A stretch of DNA of 64,000 nucleotides from Martinezella hainanensis (lineage in GTDB: Bacteria; Pseudomonadota; Alphaproteobacteria; Rhizobiales; Rhizobiaceae): positions 1 to 64,000 of the forward strand of contig NZ_FMAC01000012.1 of NCBI RefSeq assembly GCF_900094555.1. The letters are read 5' to 3'. The notes below the pieces were generated by a model. The model was not told the origin of the DNA and made no database searches. It saw only the letters and a list, made by a program, of their open reading frames with translations. The translations under genes were made by a program, and so were the position numbers. Shown here one piece after another: positions 8,182 to 17,051 of the stretch (position 1 is the first letter of the stretch; the number at the start of each line of letters is the position of its first letter).

Positions 8182-9126
8182 TTACAGATAATCGCGGCGC
8201 ACGCCCTCGATCACACTGAGAAGGCGTTCCTTGCAGGCCGCAAGTGCGCTGTCCTTGCTCAACTGCGGTTTTGCCTTGCTTGCCTGCCAAAGACCCAGGG
8301 CCGAGGGCACCGCAAGTGCCTGCTTTGCCATGACGCGCAGCGTGGTCTGCTCGGGATCGGCAAGCATCACGTTTTCCCCGTAGCGCTGCTTTCCAAGCTC
8401 GGCTGCTGCCAGGTTGCTGCGCTCGAAGCCGACGCCCCAGAACTTCGCGCCCTTGGCGATCGCCTCGGCGCGGGTCGAAACAGGAATGTGCTTGGGCTGA
8501 TAGGTGACGCCGAGCGAGCGAGCCCAGTCGTTCCATTTAAAACTGTTGATGGAGCGCGAGGAGCTGACTGCTATCCATGGAACGCGGAAAGCATCGGCCA
8601 GGATGGCGCCGTGCATCGATTCCGCAACAATCAGTTCGGAGGCGGCAATCTCGCGGATCACGGCCTTCGCCTCGCCGCGGGGGTCGAGATAGGAAAGGCC
8701 GACGGTCTTGCAGATTTCAGGCCAAAGGCCTGCGGCAGCCGATTCCCAATGCGGGATGAAGGTGCGCTTGCCGTTTTTCGAAATATTCTGGAATTCGGGC
8801 ATTTCCGTCACCAGGACGGCGGGATCGACAATGCCCATTGCAGCAGGCAAGCCGGCTTTTTCCGCGGTCAACGGGCCGCGTACGCTGCGAACGTCCCATT
8901 GCGAGGTGTCGCGCATATCGGGAAGGGAGCCATAGCCGAAGCCGCTGCCGATGACGAGCTTGCGTCCTTCGTCGGGCAGGATCTCCGTATTGAGGACGGT
9001 TCCGACGCCGACCAGCAATGTTTCCTTGTGAACATCGCGAAGGCCGGGAAGTAGGAAATCCCAGAGCCAGAGATTGAGATCGTCACCGAAATTGCCATGG
9101 GTGGATTCCCAGTGGAACGGCTTCAT
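8182..9126 (-). CDS. exoV: Succinoglycan pyruvyltransferase ExoV
   Basis: A polysaccharide pyruvyl transferase of about 314 residues that would add ketal pyruvate to the terminal sugar from phosphoenolpyruvate. Family features are FHWESTHGNFGDDLNLWLW at the N-terminus, LLVGVGTVLN, RSVRGPLTAEKAGL, AESMHGAILADAFRVPW and a SFKWNDWA segment. The start MKPFHWES at 9126 has a GGAG site just upstream; the longer in-frame extension to 9282 is not credible. It is transcribed with exoW, ending 12 bp from convergent exoU. Confidence 0.92.
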   Translation of the reverse strand: MKPFHWESTHGNFGDDLNLWLWDFLLPGLRDVHKETLLVGVGTVLNTEILPDEGRKLVIGSGFGYGSLPDMRDTSQWDVRSVRGPLTAEKAGLPAAMGIVDPAVLVTEMPEFQNISKNGKRTFIPHWESAAAGLWPEICKTVGLSYLDPRGEAKAVIREIAASELIVAESMHGAILADAFRVPWIAVSSSRSINSFKWNDWARSLGVTYQPKHIPVSTRAEAIAKGAKFWGVGFERSNLAAAELGKQRYGENVMLADPEQTTLRVMAKQALAVPSALGLWQASKAKPQLSKDSALAACKERLLSVIEGVRRDYL

Positions 9127-9212
9127 ACAGGACTCCTTGCTGATCCAAACGATAGCGGGGCATGCCGTGGCTCTTCGATACGGCATGCGCAGCTCATGCT
9201 GCGCTGCAAAAT

Positions 9213-10172
9213 CTAGGGCGCGAGTTTGCCCACGGCAAGCTGCATGACGCTTTGTAAAATCGCCGGGTCGCGCAAGGCCCATTTTGCCAGCAATCCAAAT
9301 TGCGGCATACGCCGCTGTCGCATCTGTCTCGCCTGGCTCCAGAGCGCCTGCCGCCGGGCGCGATTTTTATAGAGGCGGATAGACTCGACATCCTGCGGCC
9401 GGCGCGAAAATCTCTGTTCCAGCGTATTGAGCGCCGTCCATGTGTTGAATTGCTGACGCAGGAATTGCGGGGAATCATTGTCGATGCTGTGGAAGATGTT
9501 CACGCCTTCGCCACGCAGTGCACCGGCGTTTTCGCACAGCAACACCCGCTTGGCTGCGAGAACGCAGTCGCAGAAGAACAAGACGTCCTCTGCCGCCAGC
9601 CGCAATGACGGCTCGAAACGGATCTTTTCGAAGAGCGGCCGCCCGATCACCATGCAGGACATATGCAGAAAGCTCCAGTCCTGCAGCATGACGCTGGCGA
9701 TGTTCGGGATTTCGACGACGGCTGGCCTGTCCGACAATCGTATCGTATCGGCCGATTTTCCGAGTTCGGCGATGCTGAAATGATAATAGAACTCCTTGCC
9801 GCCATCGATGGAATCCCAATAGCAATCGGCATTGTAATGGGTCAGCGTTCCGAAGGCGTTGCTGAGATGCTCCGGCGCCCATTCGTCATCGGAATCCAGG
9901 AAGGCCACGAACCGGCTCTCGGCCGGCACGCTGTTAAGGCCGGTATTGCGCGCCCCGCCTGGACCCGCATTGGCCTGGCGGATCACACGGATGCGCTTTC
10001 TTTCTTCGCTGCTCAGCGACTGCAGCTCGCCTTCTGCCGGAAGTGGCGATTCATCGTCGACGATGAGGATATCGAAATCCTGAAATGTCTGCCGGGATAT
10101 CGATTTCAACGCGCGCTGCAGAACGCCGGTTTGCTTCTGATAGAACGGAATAACAATCGTGATAGACGCCAT
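9213..10172 (-). CDS. exoW: Succinoglycan glucosyltransferase ExoW (GT2)
   Basis: A GT2 glycosyltransferase of 319 residues, the same length as I recall for S. meliloti ExoW, which adds one of the side-chain glucoses. Motifs: ITIVIPFYQKQTG, ILIVDDESP, NAGPGGARNTGL, the DxD-like VAFLDSDDEW, and AAEDVLFFCDC near the acceptor site. ATG 10172 (MASITIV) has a purine-rich site and fits the family N-terminus better than 10199. In S. meliloti exoT lies next to exoW; here a gene-free stretch lies upstream instead. Confidence 0.88.
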   Translation of the reverse strand: MASITIVIPFYQKQTGVLQRALKSISRQTFQDFDILIVDDESPLPAEGELQSLSSEERKRIRVIRQANAGPGGARNTGLNSVPAESRFVAFLDSDDEWAPEHLSNAFGTLTHYNADCYWDSIDGGKEFYYHFSIAELGKSADTIRLSDRPAVVEIPNIASVMLQDWSFLHMSCMVIGRPLFEKIRFEPSLRLAAEDVLFFCDCVLAAKRVLLCENAGALRGEGVNIFHSIDNDSPQFLRQQFNTWTALNTLEQRFSRRPQDVESIRLYKNRARRQALWSQARQMRQRRMPQFGLLAKWALRDPAILQSVMQLAVGKLAP

Positions 10173-10817
10173 TTTCCCGCCTTTACGGTTTTGATTCAAG
10201 GGCTTGCGGTCTCATCCCCCGAGGGCATGATCATTGGCTTTCCAACGGCGTCCGCGGCAATTTTCCGGCCGATTGACCCATAACGGATGTCGTTGTGACG
10301 CCAACAGGTAGCGTCCAATCGGTGTCGAGCAATGTTGAGAAACGAGATTTTCTGAAACTTTATCCAAGCGTGGCAGCACTCTGACCATTCCGCCGATGGA
10401 TCATTGTGACACGTTGCGCACCATGATCGCACGTTTGCGCATCCATGAGAGGAGCGATGCGGATTGCTTTTCTCACAATGATTGAAATGTCGTCGCATTT
10501 TGGTCATGGTTCGTCTGTCGGGCTCTGCTGCGCTGCAAAAAATCTTCACCTTCCGGTAAAAAAACAGAGCCGTTCGAACTCATCGCTGGAAGCCAGCATC
10601 GAAATATTGAGCGGGCGTCTAAGTGCTTTTCGCAACAGGGCTTTTCTCCGATTCAAATCGATTATTTCATGCTCAAAGGCGTACAAATCGGTGTTTTCAG
10701 CACTGATCCGCATATGATTTTTCGCTCATTTTTGCTGCGGTGCCATATTCCCTTTCCGAAGAGCGCCCTAGGTTACCTTTGCGAGCTCTGCTCTGTTTGA
10801 AATGGCTGCGAGGGGGG
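10173..10817. promoter_or_regulatory. Divergent exoW/exoH control region; exoT and exoI absent
   Basis: About 640 bp without a recognisable gene between divergent exoW and exoH. In S. meliloti this interval holds exoT (flippase) and exoI (nuclease). No frame here resembles either, and the space is too short for a roughly 490-residue flippase. The AT-rich part (about 10540-10740) probably carries the exoH operon promoter. Confidence 0.6.
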
Positions 10818-11972
10818 ATGCAGCCCGAAGAAGGGGTGACAGACATCGTGAATGTGACTGCCAACGTGTCTTCGCGGATAAACCTCATGCGTATCGTGCT
10901 CATCTCGGGCATAATCTTTGTCCATATACCTTTCGATCCGCATAGCAGCCCGTTCAACGGTGACTATGGCTTTTTCGATTGGTTGCGCGTGTTCCTGCGT
11001 GACAGTTTGTTCCGTGTAGGTGTCCCCTGCCTGAGTGTGATCTCAGGATACTTGCTATTTCGTAATGGAAAGGCGCCAAAGAGCTATAAAGAGACCGTTG
11101 GCCGGAAGACAAAGACAGTCATTCTGCCGTTCCTGTTGTGGAATGGTGCATTCTTCCTGTTTGTATTGCTTCTTCAGTATTACGGCATTGGCGATGGATA
11201 TCTGCCGGACCTGTCGGAAGCTACTCCGCATACGATCTCGAATCTCTTGCTCGCCATCGACGGCGAACCGATAAATCTGCCGCTCTATTTTTTGCGCGAT
11301 CTTTTCGTTTGCATTTTGCTGTCACCGGTGTTGGCGTTTCTTATTCGTCGTGCTCCGTTACCGACATTGGTCTTCCTGCTTTTGCTTGCAGCTTGGCCCG
11401 TATCTATCGGAATCGTGCTGCGGAACTCTATTCTCTTCAGTTTCAGCTTCGGAATCTACCTGAGTCTCCATCGTATCGACGTGACGGTCATAGATCGCTA
11501 TGCCGCCTTGATCGCGCCTGCCTTCGTTGCGCTCGCAGCGCTTCTGGCAACGGCAGCCTACATGACGGGGCCTGGATTGCCGTTGTGGCTCGAGGTTTGT
11601 CGCAATCTGATGGTGCTCGTCGGTATTCCAGGCTTCTGGGCACTATCGGCAATCTTCATCCGCAGCCGGATCGGGCAGGGCTTGGCAGGAACCGGCAGCC
11701 TGAGCTTCTGGATCTTTTGCGGCCATTATCCGCTGCTCTTCTGCCTCTGGGTTCTTTGGAACCGCGGTGGCAGCGAGCTCTATCCGATTTTCTATCTCCT
11801 GGCGGCGGCACTTGCCTTGCTGCTGCTGCCCTTGACCAATGGTATGGCGCGCCACGCCCTGCCAAGCTTCCACAACCTGCTGACTGGCAGCCGGGCGCGC
11901 CCGCAAGCCGAAATCCGTGCTGTCCAGAACCGCGCTGCCGAAGATCGGCAAGTGCGTTCGAAGCAAAGGTGA
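10818..11972 (+). CDS. exoH: Succinoglycan succinyltransferase ExoH (acyltransferase-3 family)
   Basis: A polytopic membrane acyltransferase with about ten helices; the acyltransferase_3 signature is seen in NLMRIVLISGIIFVH (catalytic His region), VGVPCLSVISGYLLF and a C-terminal SFWIFCGHYPLLF. ExoH adds succinate to succinoglycan, which in S. meliloti is needed for nodule invasion and for ExoK cleavage. The start is uncertain: ATG 10818 (384 residues), GTG 10836 or GTG 10848. An ATG at 10740 also exists, but its N-terminal extension looks non-coding. First gene of the exoHKLAMONP transcription unit; its TGA lies 5 bp before exoK. Confidence 0.88.
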   Translation: MQPEEGVTDIVNVTANVSSRINLMRIVLISGIIFVHIPFDPHSSPFNGDYGFFDWLRVFLRDSLFRVGVPCLSVISGYLLFRNGKAPKSYKETVGRKTKTVILPFLLWNGAFFLFVLLLQYYGIGDGYLPDLSEATPHTISNLLLAIDGEPINLPLYFLRDLFVCILLSPVLAFLIRRAPLPTLVFLLLLAAWPVSIGIVLRNSILFSFSFGIYLSLHRIDVTVIDRYAALIAPAFVALAALLATAAYMTGPGLPLWLEVCRNLMVLVGIPGFWALSAIFIRSRIGQGLAGTGSLSFWIFCGHYPLLFCLWVLWNRGGSELYPIFYLLAAALALLLLPLTNGMARHALPSFHNLLTGSRARPQAEIRAVQNRAAEDRQVRSKQR

Positions 11973-11976
11973 TGCC

Positions 11977-12780
11977 ATGACGACATCGAAAAGCTACATG
12001 CAAAGACTTGGTCTTGTCTCAATCGCTCTGATGAGCGCATGCTTTCTGCCACAGGTCGTGTCTGCTCAGGATGATCAGGCGTCCGGCCGGTCATTCGTCG
12101 ACAATTTCGAACATCTGGATACCAGCCGCTGGTATATTTCCGATGGTTGGAACAACGGAGCGTATCAGAATTGCACCTGGTCGCGAAAACAGGTGAACGT
12201 CAAGGACGGAACGCTGCAACTGCAGTTCATCCAGTCCAAGACTGGCGATCGCAATTATGCTTGCGGCGAAATCCAGACGATGAAACGTTACGGCTATGGC
12301 ACCTATGAAGCGCGTTACCGTACAGCCAAGGGGCCTGGTCTCAACTCTGCCTTCTTCACCTATATCGGCCCGACCGACAAGAAGCCGCATGACGAGATCG
12401 ATTTCGAAGTGCTCGGCAAGAATCCCGGTCAAGTTCAGGTCAACCAGTATATTTCCGCCAAGGGCGGCAATGAAAAGCTGGTGCCGGTTTCAGGTGGTGC
12501 CGACCAGAATTTCAACGATTATGCCTTCGTCTGGGAAAAGGATCGTCTGCGCTACTACGTGAACGGCAAGCTCGTTCAGGAAGTCACCGATCCTTCGAAG
12601 ATACCGACGAATGCGCAGAAGATCTTCTTCAGCCTCTGGGGTACCGATACCCTCAGCGGCTGGATGGGCAAGTTCGCCTATGGCGGCGAGCCGGCAACCA
12701 TGGAGATCAAGCGCGTCGCCTTCACTGCGCCGGGGGAGAAGTGCCTGTTCCCGGAATCGATCACCTGCAAACTCGATTGA
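11977..12780 (+). CDS. exoK: Endo-beta-1,3-1,4-glycanase ExoK (GH16)
   Basis: A secreted GH16 glycanase of 267 residues that trims nascent succinoglycan into shorter chains. It has a signal peptide ending near VVSAQ, the substrate-cleft strands GYGTYEARYRTA and LNSAFFTY, and the catalytic DEIDFEVLG motif, in which the two Glu are nucleophile and acid/base and the Asp lies between them. A later FSLWGTDTLSGWMG block is also typical. The start MTTSKS at 11977 lies 4 bp after exoH and is preceded by AAGG. The C-terminal Cys pair may form a disulfide (inference). Confidence 0.93.
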   Translation: MTTSKSYMQRLGLVSIALMSACFLPQVVSAQDDQASGRSFVDNFEHLDTSRWYISDGWNNGAYQNCTWSRKQVNVKDGTLQLQFIQSKTGDRNYACGEIQTMKRYGYGTYEARYRTAKGPGLNSAFFTYIGPTDKKPHDEIDFEVLGKNPGQVQVNQYISAKGGNEKLVPVSGGADQNFNDYAFVWEKDRLRYYVNGKLVQEVTDPSKIPTNAQKIFFSLWGTDTLSGWMGKFAYGGEPATMEIKRVAFTAPGEKCLFPESITCKLD

Positions 12781-12786
12781 ACTCAG

Positions 12787-12814
12787 CCGGCCGCGTGGCA
12801 TCTCTCGCGGCCGG
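12787..12814. other. Strong intra-operon hairpin between exoK and exoL
   Basis: CCGGCCGCG (12787-12795) pairs with CGCGGCCGG (12806-12814) across a 10-nt loop. No T-run follows, so it may attenuate, protect or mark a processing site between exoK and exoL rather than stop transcription. Confidence 0.5.
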
Positions 12815-12886
12815 TTGCAATGCCACCATGCAACACCAACCACACAAGGTGCCCGGTCCTGGCTGGGCGCAAAAGCGGAAATTTTG

Positions 12887-14095
12887 ATGCTGCATATACT
12901 GTACTTCGTCCACGATCTTGCTGACCCCGCCGTGCGTAGGCGGGTGCTGATGCTGCGGGCCGGCGGGGCACTCGTAACGCTCGCGGGGTTCCGGCGTGAC
13001 GACAATGCGCTGGCTGCCATACACGGCGTCGAGCCGATCGAACTCGGCAAGACGCAGGATGCCCAGTTTGCGCAGCGTATCGCGGCGGTGGCCAGATCGG
13101 CGGCGAAACTGCGTGGGCTGCTGCGCTCGGTCGCAAGGCCGGACCTCATCATCGGCCGTAATCTCGAAATGCTGGCACTGGCCAATCGCGCCAAGTCCGT
13201 TTTCGGCGGCGACATGCCGATCGTCTATGAATGCCTCGATATCCATCGGCTGCTGCTGCGTGACGATGTGGTGGGTAGTGCGCTTCGCAGCGCGGAGCGC
13301 CACTTCGGTTCGCAGGCGTCATTGCTGGTGACCAGTTCGCCCGCCTTCATCGAACGTTATTTCCGTCCGCGCTCCGGGCTCAATGTGCCGGTCATGCTGC
13401 TCGAAAACAAGGTGCTGGCGCTTGAGCCTGCGGCGCGTGCCATAGCATCAGCCGCACGGCCGCCGGCTGCGGACAAACCATGGAAGATAGGCTGGTTCGG
13501 CGCCCTTCGCTGCCGTAAGTCATTGGCTTTGCTCGATCAATTCTCCCGCAGGATGGAAGGTCGCTTCGAGATCGTCCTGCGGGGCCGCCCGGCTCATTCC
13601 GAGTTCGACGACTTCGATCGCACCGTCCGCGATGCACCCTTCATGCATTTTGCAGGCGCCTACAAGAACCCCGAGGATCTCTCGGCGATCTACGGCGAAG
13701 TCCAGTTTTCCTGGGCCATCGACTTTTTCGAAGAGGGATTGAATTCCAGCTGGCTGCTGCCGAACCGCCTTTATGAAGGTGGCCTTTACGGCACCGTGCC
13801 GATTGCGATCAAGGGTACGGAGACGGCAAGATTTCTCGCGAGCCGAAGGATCGGGCTTACGCTCGACGAGGCTGATGCCGAACATCTGACGGCGCTTTTG
13901 GGAGAGATGGACGCGAAGCGCTATCTCGCCGCTTTCGAGGCGGTGGCGTCACAGGATCGCAAGCAATGGATGATGGATCGCGCCGACTGTCAGGGGCTGG
14001 TGCAACGGCTGGCGTCGCTGACGCGCGCCAATGAACAGCTCGCCGAAATACAGGCCCTCCCACAACTGCATCGCAATAGAGGTGGATTGCAATGA
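12887..14095 (+). CDS. exoL: Succinoglycan glucosyltransferase ExoL
   Basis: A 402-residue protein of the length expected for ExoL, a beta-1,3/1,4 glucosyltransferase acting early in repeat-unit assembly. Its fold is GT-B-like rather than GT2: an N-terminal LYFVHDLADPAVRRRV, VIGRNLEMLALA-like segment (LIIGRNLEM), PIVYECLDIH, then KIGWFGALRCRKSL and a C-terminal LLPNRLYEGGLYGTVPIA donor-site region. ATG 12887 fits the known N-terminus; upstream in-frame codons overlap the exoK reading frame. The last bases overlap exoA by 4 nt, indicating coupling. Confidence 0.9.
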   Translation: MLHILYFVHDLADPAVRRRVLMLRAGGALVTLAGFRRDDNALAAIHGVEPIELGKTQDAQFAQRIAAVARSAAKLRGLLRSVARPDLIIGRNLEMLALANRAKSVFGGDMPIVYECLDIHRLLLRDDVVGSALRSAERHFGSQASLLVTSSPAFIERYFRPRSGLNVPVMLLENKVLALEPAARAIASAARPPAADKPWKIGWFGALRCRKSLALLDQFSRRMEGRFEIVLRGRPAHSEFDDFDRTVRDAPFMHFAGAYKNPEDLSAIYGEVQFSWAIDFFEEGLNSSWLLPNRLYEGGLYGTVPIAIKGTETARFLASRRIGLTLDEADAEHLTALLGEMDAKRYLAAFEAVASQDRKQWMMDRADCQGLVQRLASLTRANEQLAEIQALPQLHRNRGGLQ

Positions 14096-15087
14096 CGACC
14101 GAAAGTTCAGGGGACATGCGTTGCATAATCGTTATTCCTTGCCTCAATGAGGAAAAGCATATCGAGCCGCTGATCGAGAAGCTCGGTCAGGCTCTGTACG
14201 AACTCGATGCCAGGATCGTGGTGGCCGATGGCGGCAGCACCGATCGCACGCGCGAAATCGTTCGGAGTATAGCGGAGGGAGATCCGCGCGTTCTGTTGCT
14301 CGATAATCCGAAACGATTGCAGAGCGCAGCGATCAATCTCGCTATCGACACATTCGGTGACGATCATGAGTATTTCATCCGTATCGACGCCCATGGCGAC
14401 TATCCGGACGATTACTGCCAGACGCTGGTACAGGAGGCAGGCGCGACGGGCGCGGATTCCGTCGTCGTTGCGATGCGCACTATGGGTTTCAGCGCCTTCC
14501 AGAAGGCAACGGCCGTGGCACAGAACTCCAAGCTCGGCAATGGTGGTTCCAAACATCGCGAAGGCGCGAAGGGCCATTGGGCCGAGCATGGGCACCACGC
14601 GCTGATGCGCGTTGCCGCCTTCCGTGCGGTCGGCGGTTATGACGAAACCTTTAGCCATAACGAGGATGCCGAGCTGGATTATCGCCTGAACAAGACGGGG
14701 TATCGGATCTGGCTGACCGACAAGACGGCCATGACCTATTATCCGCGCTCCAGCGTCCCGACGCTCTTCAAGCAGTATCTCGGCTATGGCCGCGGCCGCG
14801 CGCGCAATATTCTCAAGCATCGCAGCATGCCGAGCCTGCGCCAGATGCTGCCGCTTGCGGTCGTGCCGATTTTCATCGGTGCTTTCCTGGCCGTCCTTAA
14901 CTGGATTGCGGTTATTCCGGTTGGCCTGTGGGCGGTAGCCTGCATCGCCTACGGCTTCTGGATCGCTCTCGGCCAGAAGAACCCTTACGGCCCGCTGGCC
15001 GCAATTTCCGCTATGGTCATGCATTTCGCCTGGTCCATGGGCTTCTGGATGGAAGTCTTCAGCTTCCGCAATCGCAGGGTGGCGTGA
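14092..15087 (+). CDS. exoA: Succinoglycan glucosyltransferase ExoA (GT2)
   Basis: A membrane-associated GT2 of 331 residues that adds the first glucose to the priming galactose. Motifs: CIIVIPCLNEEKHI, VVADGGSTDRT, FIRIDAHGDYP (DxD-like), HNEDAELDYRL (catalytic ED) and YGRGRARN (a QxxRW-like position). Two or three C-terminal helices (about 255-315) anchor it in the inner membrane. Start overlaps exoL by ATGA; the stop shares its last base with the exoM start. Highly characteristic of ExoA-type enzymes. Confidence 0.92.
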   Translation: MTTESSGDMRCIIVIPCLNEEKHIEPLIEKLGQALYELDARIVVADGGSTDRTREIVRSIAEGDPRVLLLDNPKRLQSAAINLAIDTFGDDHEYFIRIDAHGDYPDDYCQTLVQEAGATGADSVVVAMRTMGFSAFQKATAVAQNSKLGNGGSKHREGAKGHWAEHGHHALMRVAAFRAVGGYDETFSHNEDAELDYRLNKTGYRIWLTDKTAMTYYPRSSVPTLFKQYLGYGRGRARNILKHRSMPSLRQMLPLAVVPIFIGAFLAVLNWIAVIPVGLWAVACIAYGFWIALGQKNPYGPLAAISAMVMHFAWSMGFWMEVFSFRNRRVA

Positions 15088-16025
15088 TGACACAAGTCCA
15101 TCGACGCCCGATAAGGATCGACATCGCGGTCTGCACCTATCGGCGGGCAGAGCTCGATCAGACGCTGCTGTCGCTGGCCGTACTCAGCGTCCCCACAGGT
15201 GCGATCATCCGGATCATCATTGCTGATAATGATGTGACGCCGAGCGCGCGGGGCCGCGTCGACGCCATGCGTTCGGCCGTGCCCTTCGAGATCGTCTATG
15301 TCCATTGCCCGGCTTCGAACATCTCGATTGCCCGCAATGCTTGCCTGGATCATGCGAGCGGCGATTTTCTCGCCTTCATCGATGACGACGAGACGGCCTC
15401 GGAAGACTGGCTGACGGAAATGCTGATCATGGCCGACACGACCGGCGCCGACGCCGTTCTCGGTCCCGTGCAGGCGGTGTATGCAAACGTCGCCCCGGCC
15501 TGGATGCAGCGTGGCGACTTTCATTCGACCTTGCCTGTTTGGGTCGCCGGGGAAATCCTGACCGGCTACACCTGCAATGTGCTGCTGCGCCGCGGTGCGC
15601 CTTCGCTTGCCGGCCGGCGGTTCAATATCGCGCTCGGGCGCAGCGGCGGCGAAGATACCGAGTTCTTCACCCATATGCACAAGGCGGGCGGCAGGATCGC
15701 TTATGCGGCGGACGCGCTCGTCTATGAGCCCGTCCCTAACACGCGCGCGAGCGTCTCCTGGCTCTCCAAGCGCCGCTATCGCATGGGGCAGACGCATGGG
15801 CGCATGTTGCTGGAAGCAAGGGGGGGCTTCGGGCGCTGGCGAGCGATTGCGCTCGCGGGCACGAAGTCCGCCTATTGCTTTGCTGCCGCGGCGCTGCTTT
15901 CCGCGTCCCCGATCAAGCGGCATCGCTACGGTTTGCGCGGCATCATGCACGCCGGTGTTGTCAGCGGTCTCTTTGGAGTTCGCGAGATCGAACAATACGG
16001 AAATCTGGAGAAGGCACCGCAATGA
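15087..16025 (+). CDS. exoM: Succinoglycan glucosyltransferase ExoM (GT2)
   Basis: A 312-residue GT2 enzyme adding a backbone glucose. Visible: IDIAVCTYRRAELDQTL, IRIIIADNDVTPS, SNISIARNACLDHA, FLAFIDDDETA (DxD) and SGGEDTEFFTHMHKAGG. ATG 15087 overlaps the exoA TGA by one base and no separate Shine-Dalgarno is needed if coupled. A longer in-frame extension into exoA is a shadow. Name from cluster position and length. Confidence 0.9.
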   Translation: MTQVHRRPIRIDIAVCTYRRAELDQTLLSLAVLSVPTGAIIRIIIADNDVTPSARGRVDAMRSAVPFEIVYVHCPASNISIARNACLDHASGDFLAFIDDDETASEDWLTEMLIMADTTGADAVLGPVQAVYANVAPAWMQRGDFHSTLPVWVAGEILTGYTCNVLLRRGAPSLAGRRFNIALGRSGGEDTEFFTHMHKAGGRIAYAADALVYEPVPNTRASVSWLSKRRYRMGQTHGRMLLEARGGFGRWRAIALAGTKSAYCFAAAALLSASPIKRHRYGLRGIMHAGVVSGLFGVREIEQYGNLEKAPQ

Positions 16026-17047
16026 CGGATTTCATCCCTGATGTCAGCTTCGTCATCGCTGCCTATAATGCCGAGGAAACGCTTGAGCGCGCTATCGACA
16101 GCGCGCTGGCGCAAGGCGCCGTCAGCATGGAAGTGATCGTCGTCGACGATTGCTCGAGCGATGGTACGCGCGAGATTGCCGGCAACCATCCTGATCCGCG
16201 GGTGCGTCTCGTTGCCATGGCCCGCAACGGCGGTCCGGGCGCTGCCCGCAATGCCGGGCTGGATGCGGCCCGGGGTCGCTGGGTGGCCGTGCTCGATTCC
16301 GATGATGCTCTACGTCCGGACCGCATGGCCCGCCTGATCGCCAGGGCGGAAAAGGCCGAAGCGCAGATCGCAGTCGATAATCTCGATGTGATCCGCGAGG
16401 ACGTCGGCACGATGCTGCCGATGTTCCCGGAGGCGATGCTGGCACGCATGCCGACGCTGACGCTGGCAAAATTCATCGCATCGAACATGATTTTCCAGTC
16501 GGAGCACAATTTCGGTTACATGAAGCCGGTCTTCGAGCGTGCCTTCGTCGAGAAGCATCGCCTACGCTTCGATGAAACCTTGCGGATCGGCGAGGATTAC
16601 ATTTTCCTCGCGTCCGCTCTTGCTCGTGGCGGCGTCTGCGTCGTCGAGCCGACCGTAGGCTACTTGTACTACATTCGCGACGGGTCGATCTCGCGTGTTC
16701 TCAGACAAGACCATGTCGAGGCCATGCTTGCTGCCGACAGCAGATTCTTCGCCGATCATCCCTTCGGGGCCGCTGCCCTTGCCGCACAGCGGCGACGCAC
16801 GCGCAATCTGAGGGACGTTATCGCATTCCTGAAGCTGGTCGACAGCATCAAGGAGCGCGAATTGCAGGCGATGCTCAAGATCGCATGCCTCAACCCGCGG
16901 GCGGTGCGCCATCTCAGCATGCCGATCTTTGCGCGTTTTCGTCGGTTGGCCGCGTCTCTGCGGAGCGGCCGCCAGTCGTCGCCTACCTCTTCACTTTCCT
17001 CCCCCCTGCCCAATATGGGCGCAGGCCCTCACTCTAACAAAGGATAG
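16022..17047 (+). CDS. exoO: Succinoglycan glucosyltransferase ExoO (GT2)
   Basis: A GT2 of 341 residues that adds the first side-chain glucose by a beta-1,6 link in S. meliloti. Motifs: VSFVIAAYNAEETL, VIVVDDCSSDGT, NGGPGAARNAGLDAA, VAVLDSDDALR and RIGEDYIFLASALA. The start overlaps the exoM stop (ATGA). The Ser/Pro-rich C-terminal tail (about 320-341) resembles readthrough of formerly non-coding sequence and may be specific to this strain. Ends 4 bp before exoN. Confidence 0.9.
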   Translation: MTDFIPDVSFVIAAYNAEETLERAIDSALAQGAVSMEVIVVDDCSSDGTREIAGNHPDPRVRLVAMARNGGPGAARNAGLDAARGRWVAVLDSDDALRPDRMARLIARAEKAEAQIAVDNLDVIREDVGTMLPMFPEAMLARMPTLTLAKFIASNMIFQSEHNFGYMKPVFERAFVEKHRLRFDETLRIGEDYIFLASALARGGVCVVEPTVGYLYYIRDGSISRVLRQDHVEAMLAADSRFFADHPFGAAALAAQRRRTRNLRDVIAFLKLVDSIKERELQAMLKIACLNPRAVRHLSMPIFARFRRLAASLRSGRQSSPTSSLSSPLPNMGAGPHSNKG

Positions 17048-17051
17048 AGCC

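Noticed and set aside
10196..10717. Short frames in the exoW/exoH gap considered as exoT or exoI remnants
   Set aside because: None shows membrane helices of a flippase or nuclease motifs.
12611..12886. Long N-terminal extension of exoL
   Set aside because: It overlaps exoK in another frame and includes the exoK/exoL hairpin; ATG 12887 matches the family start.
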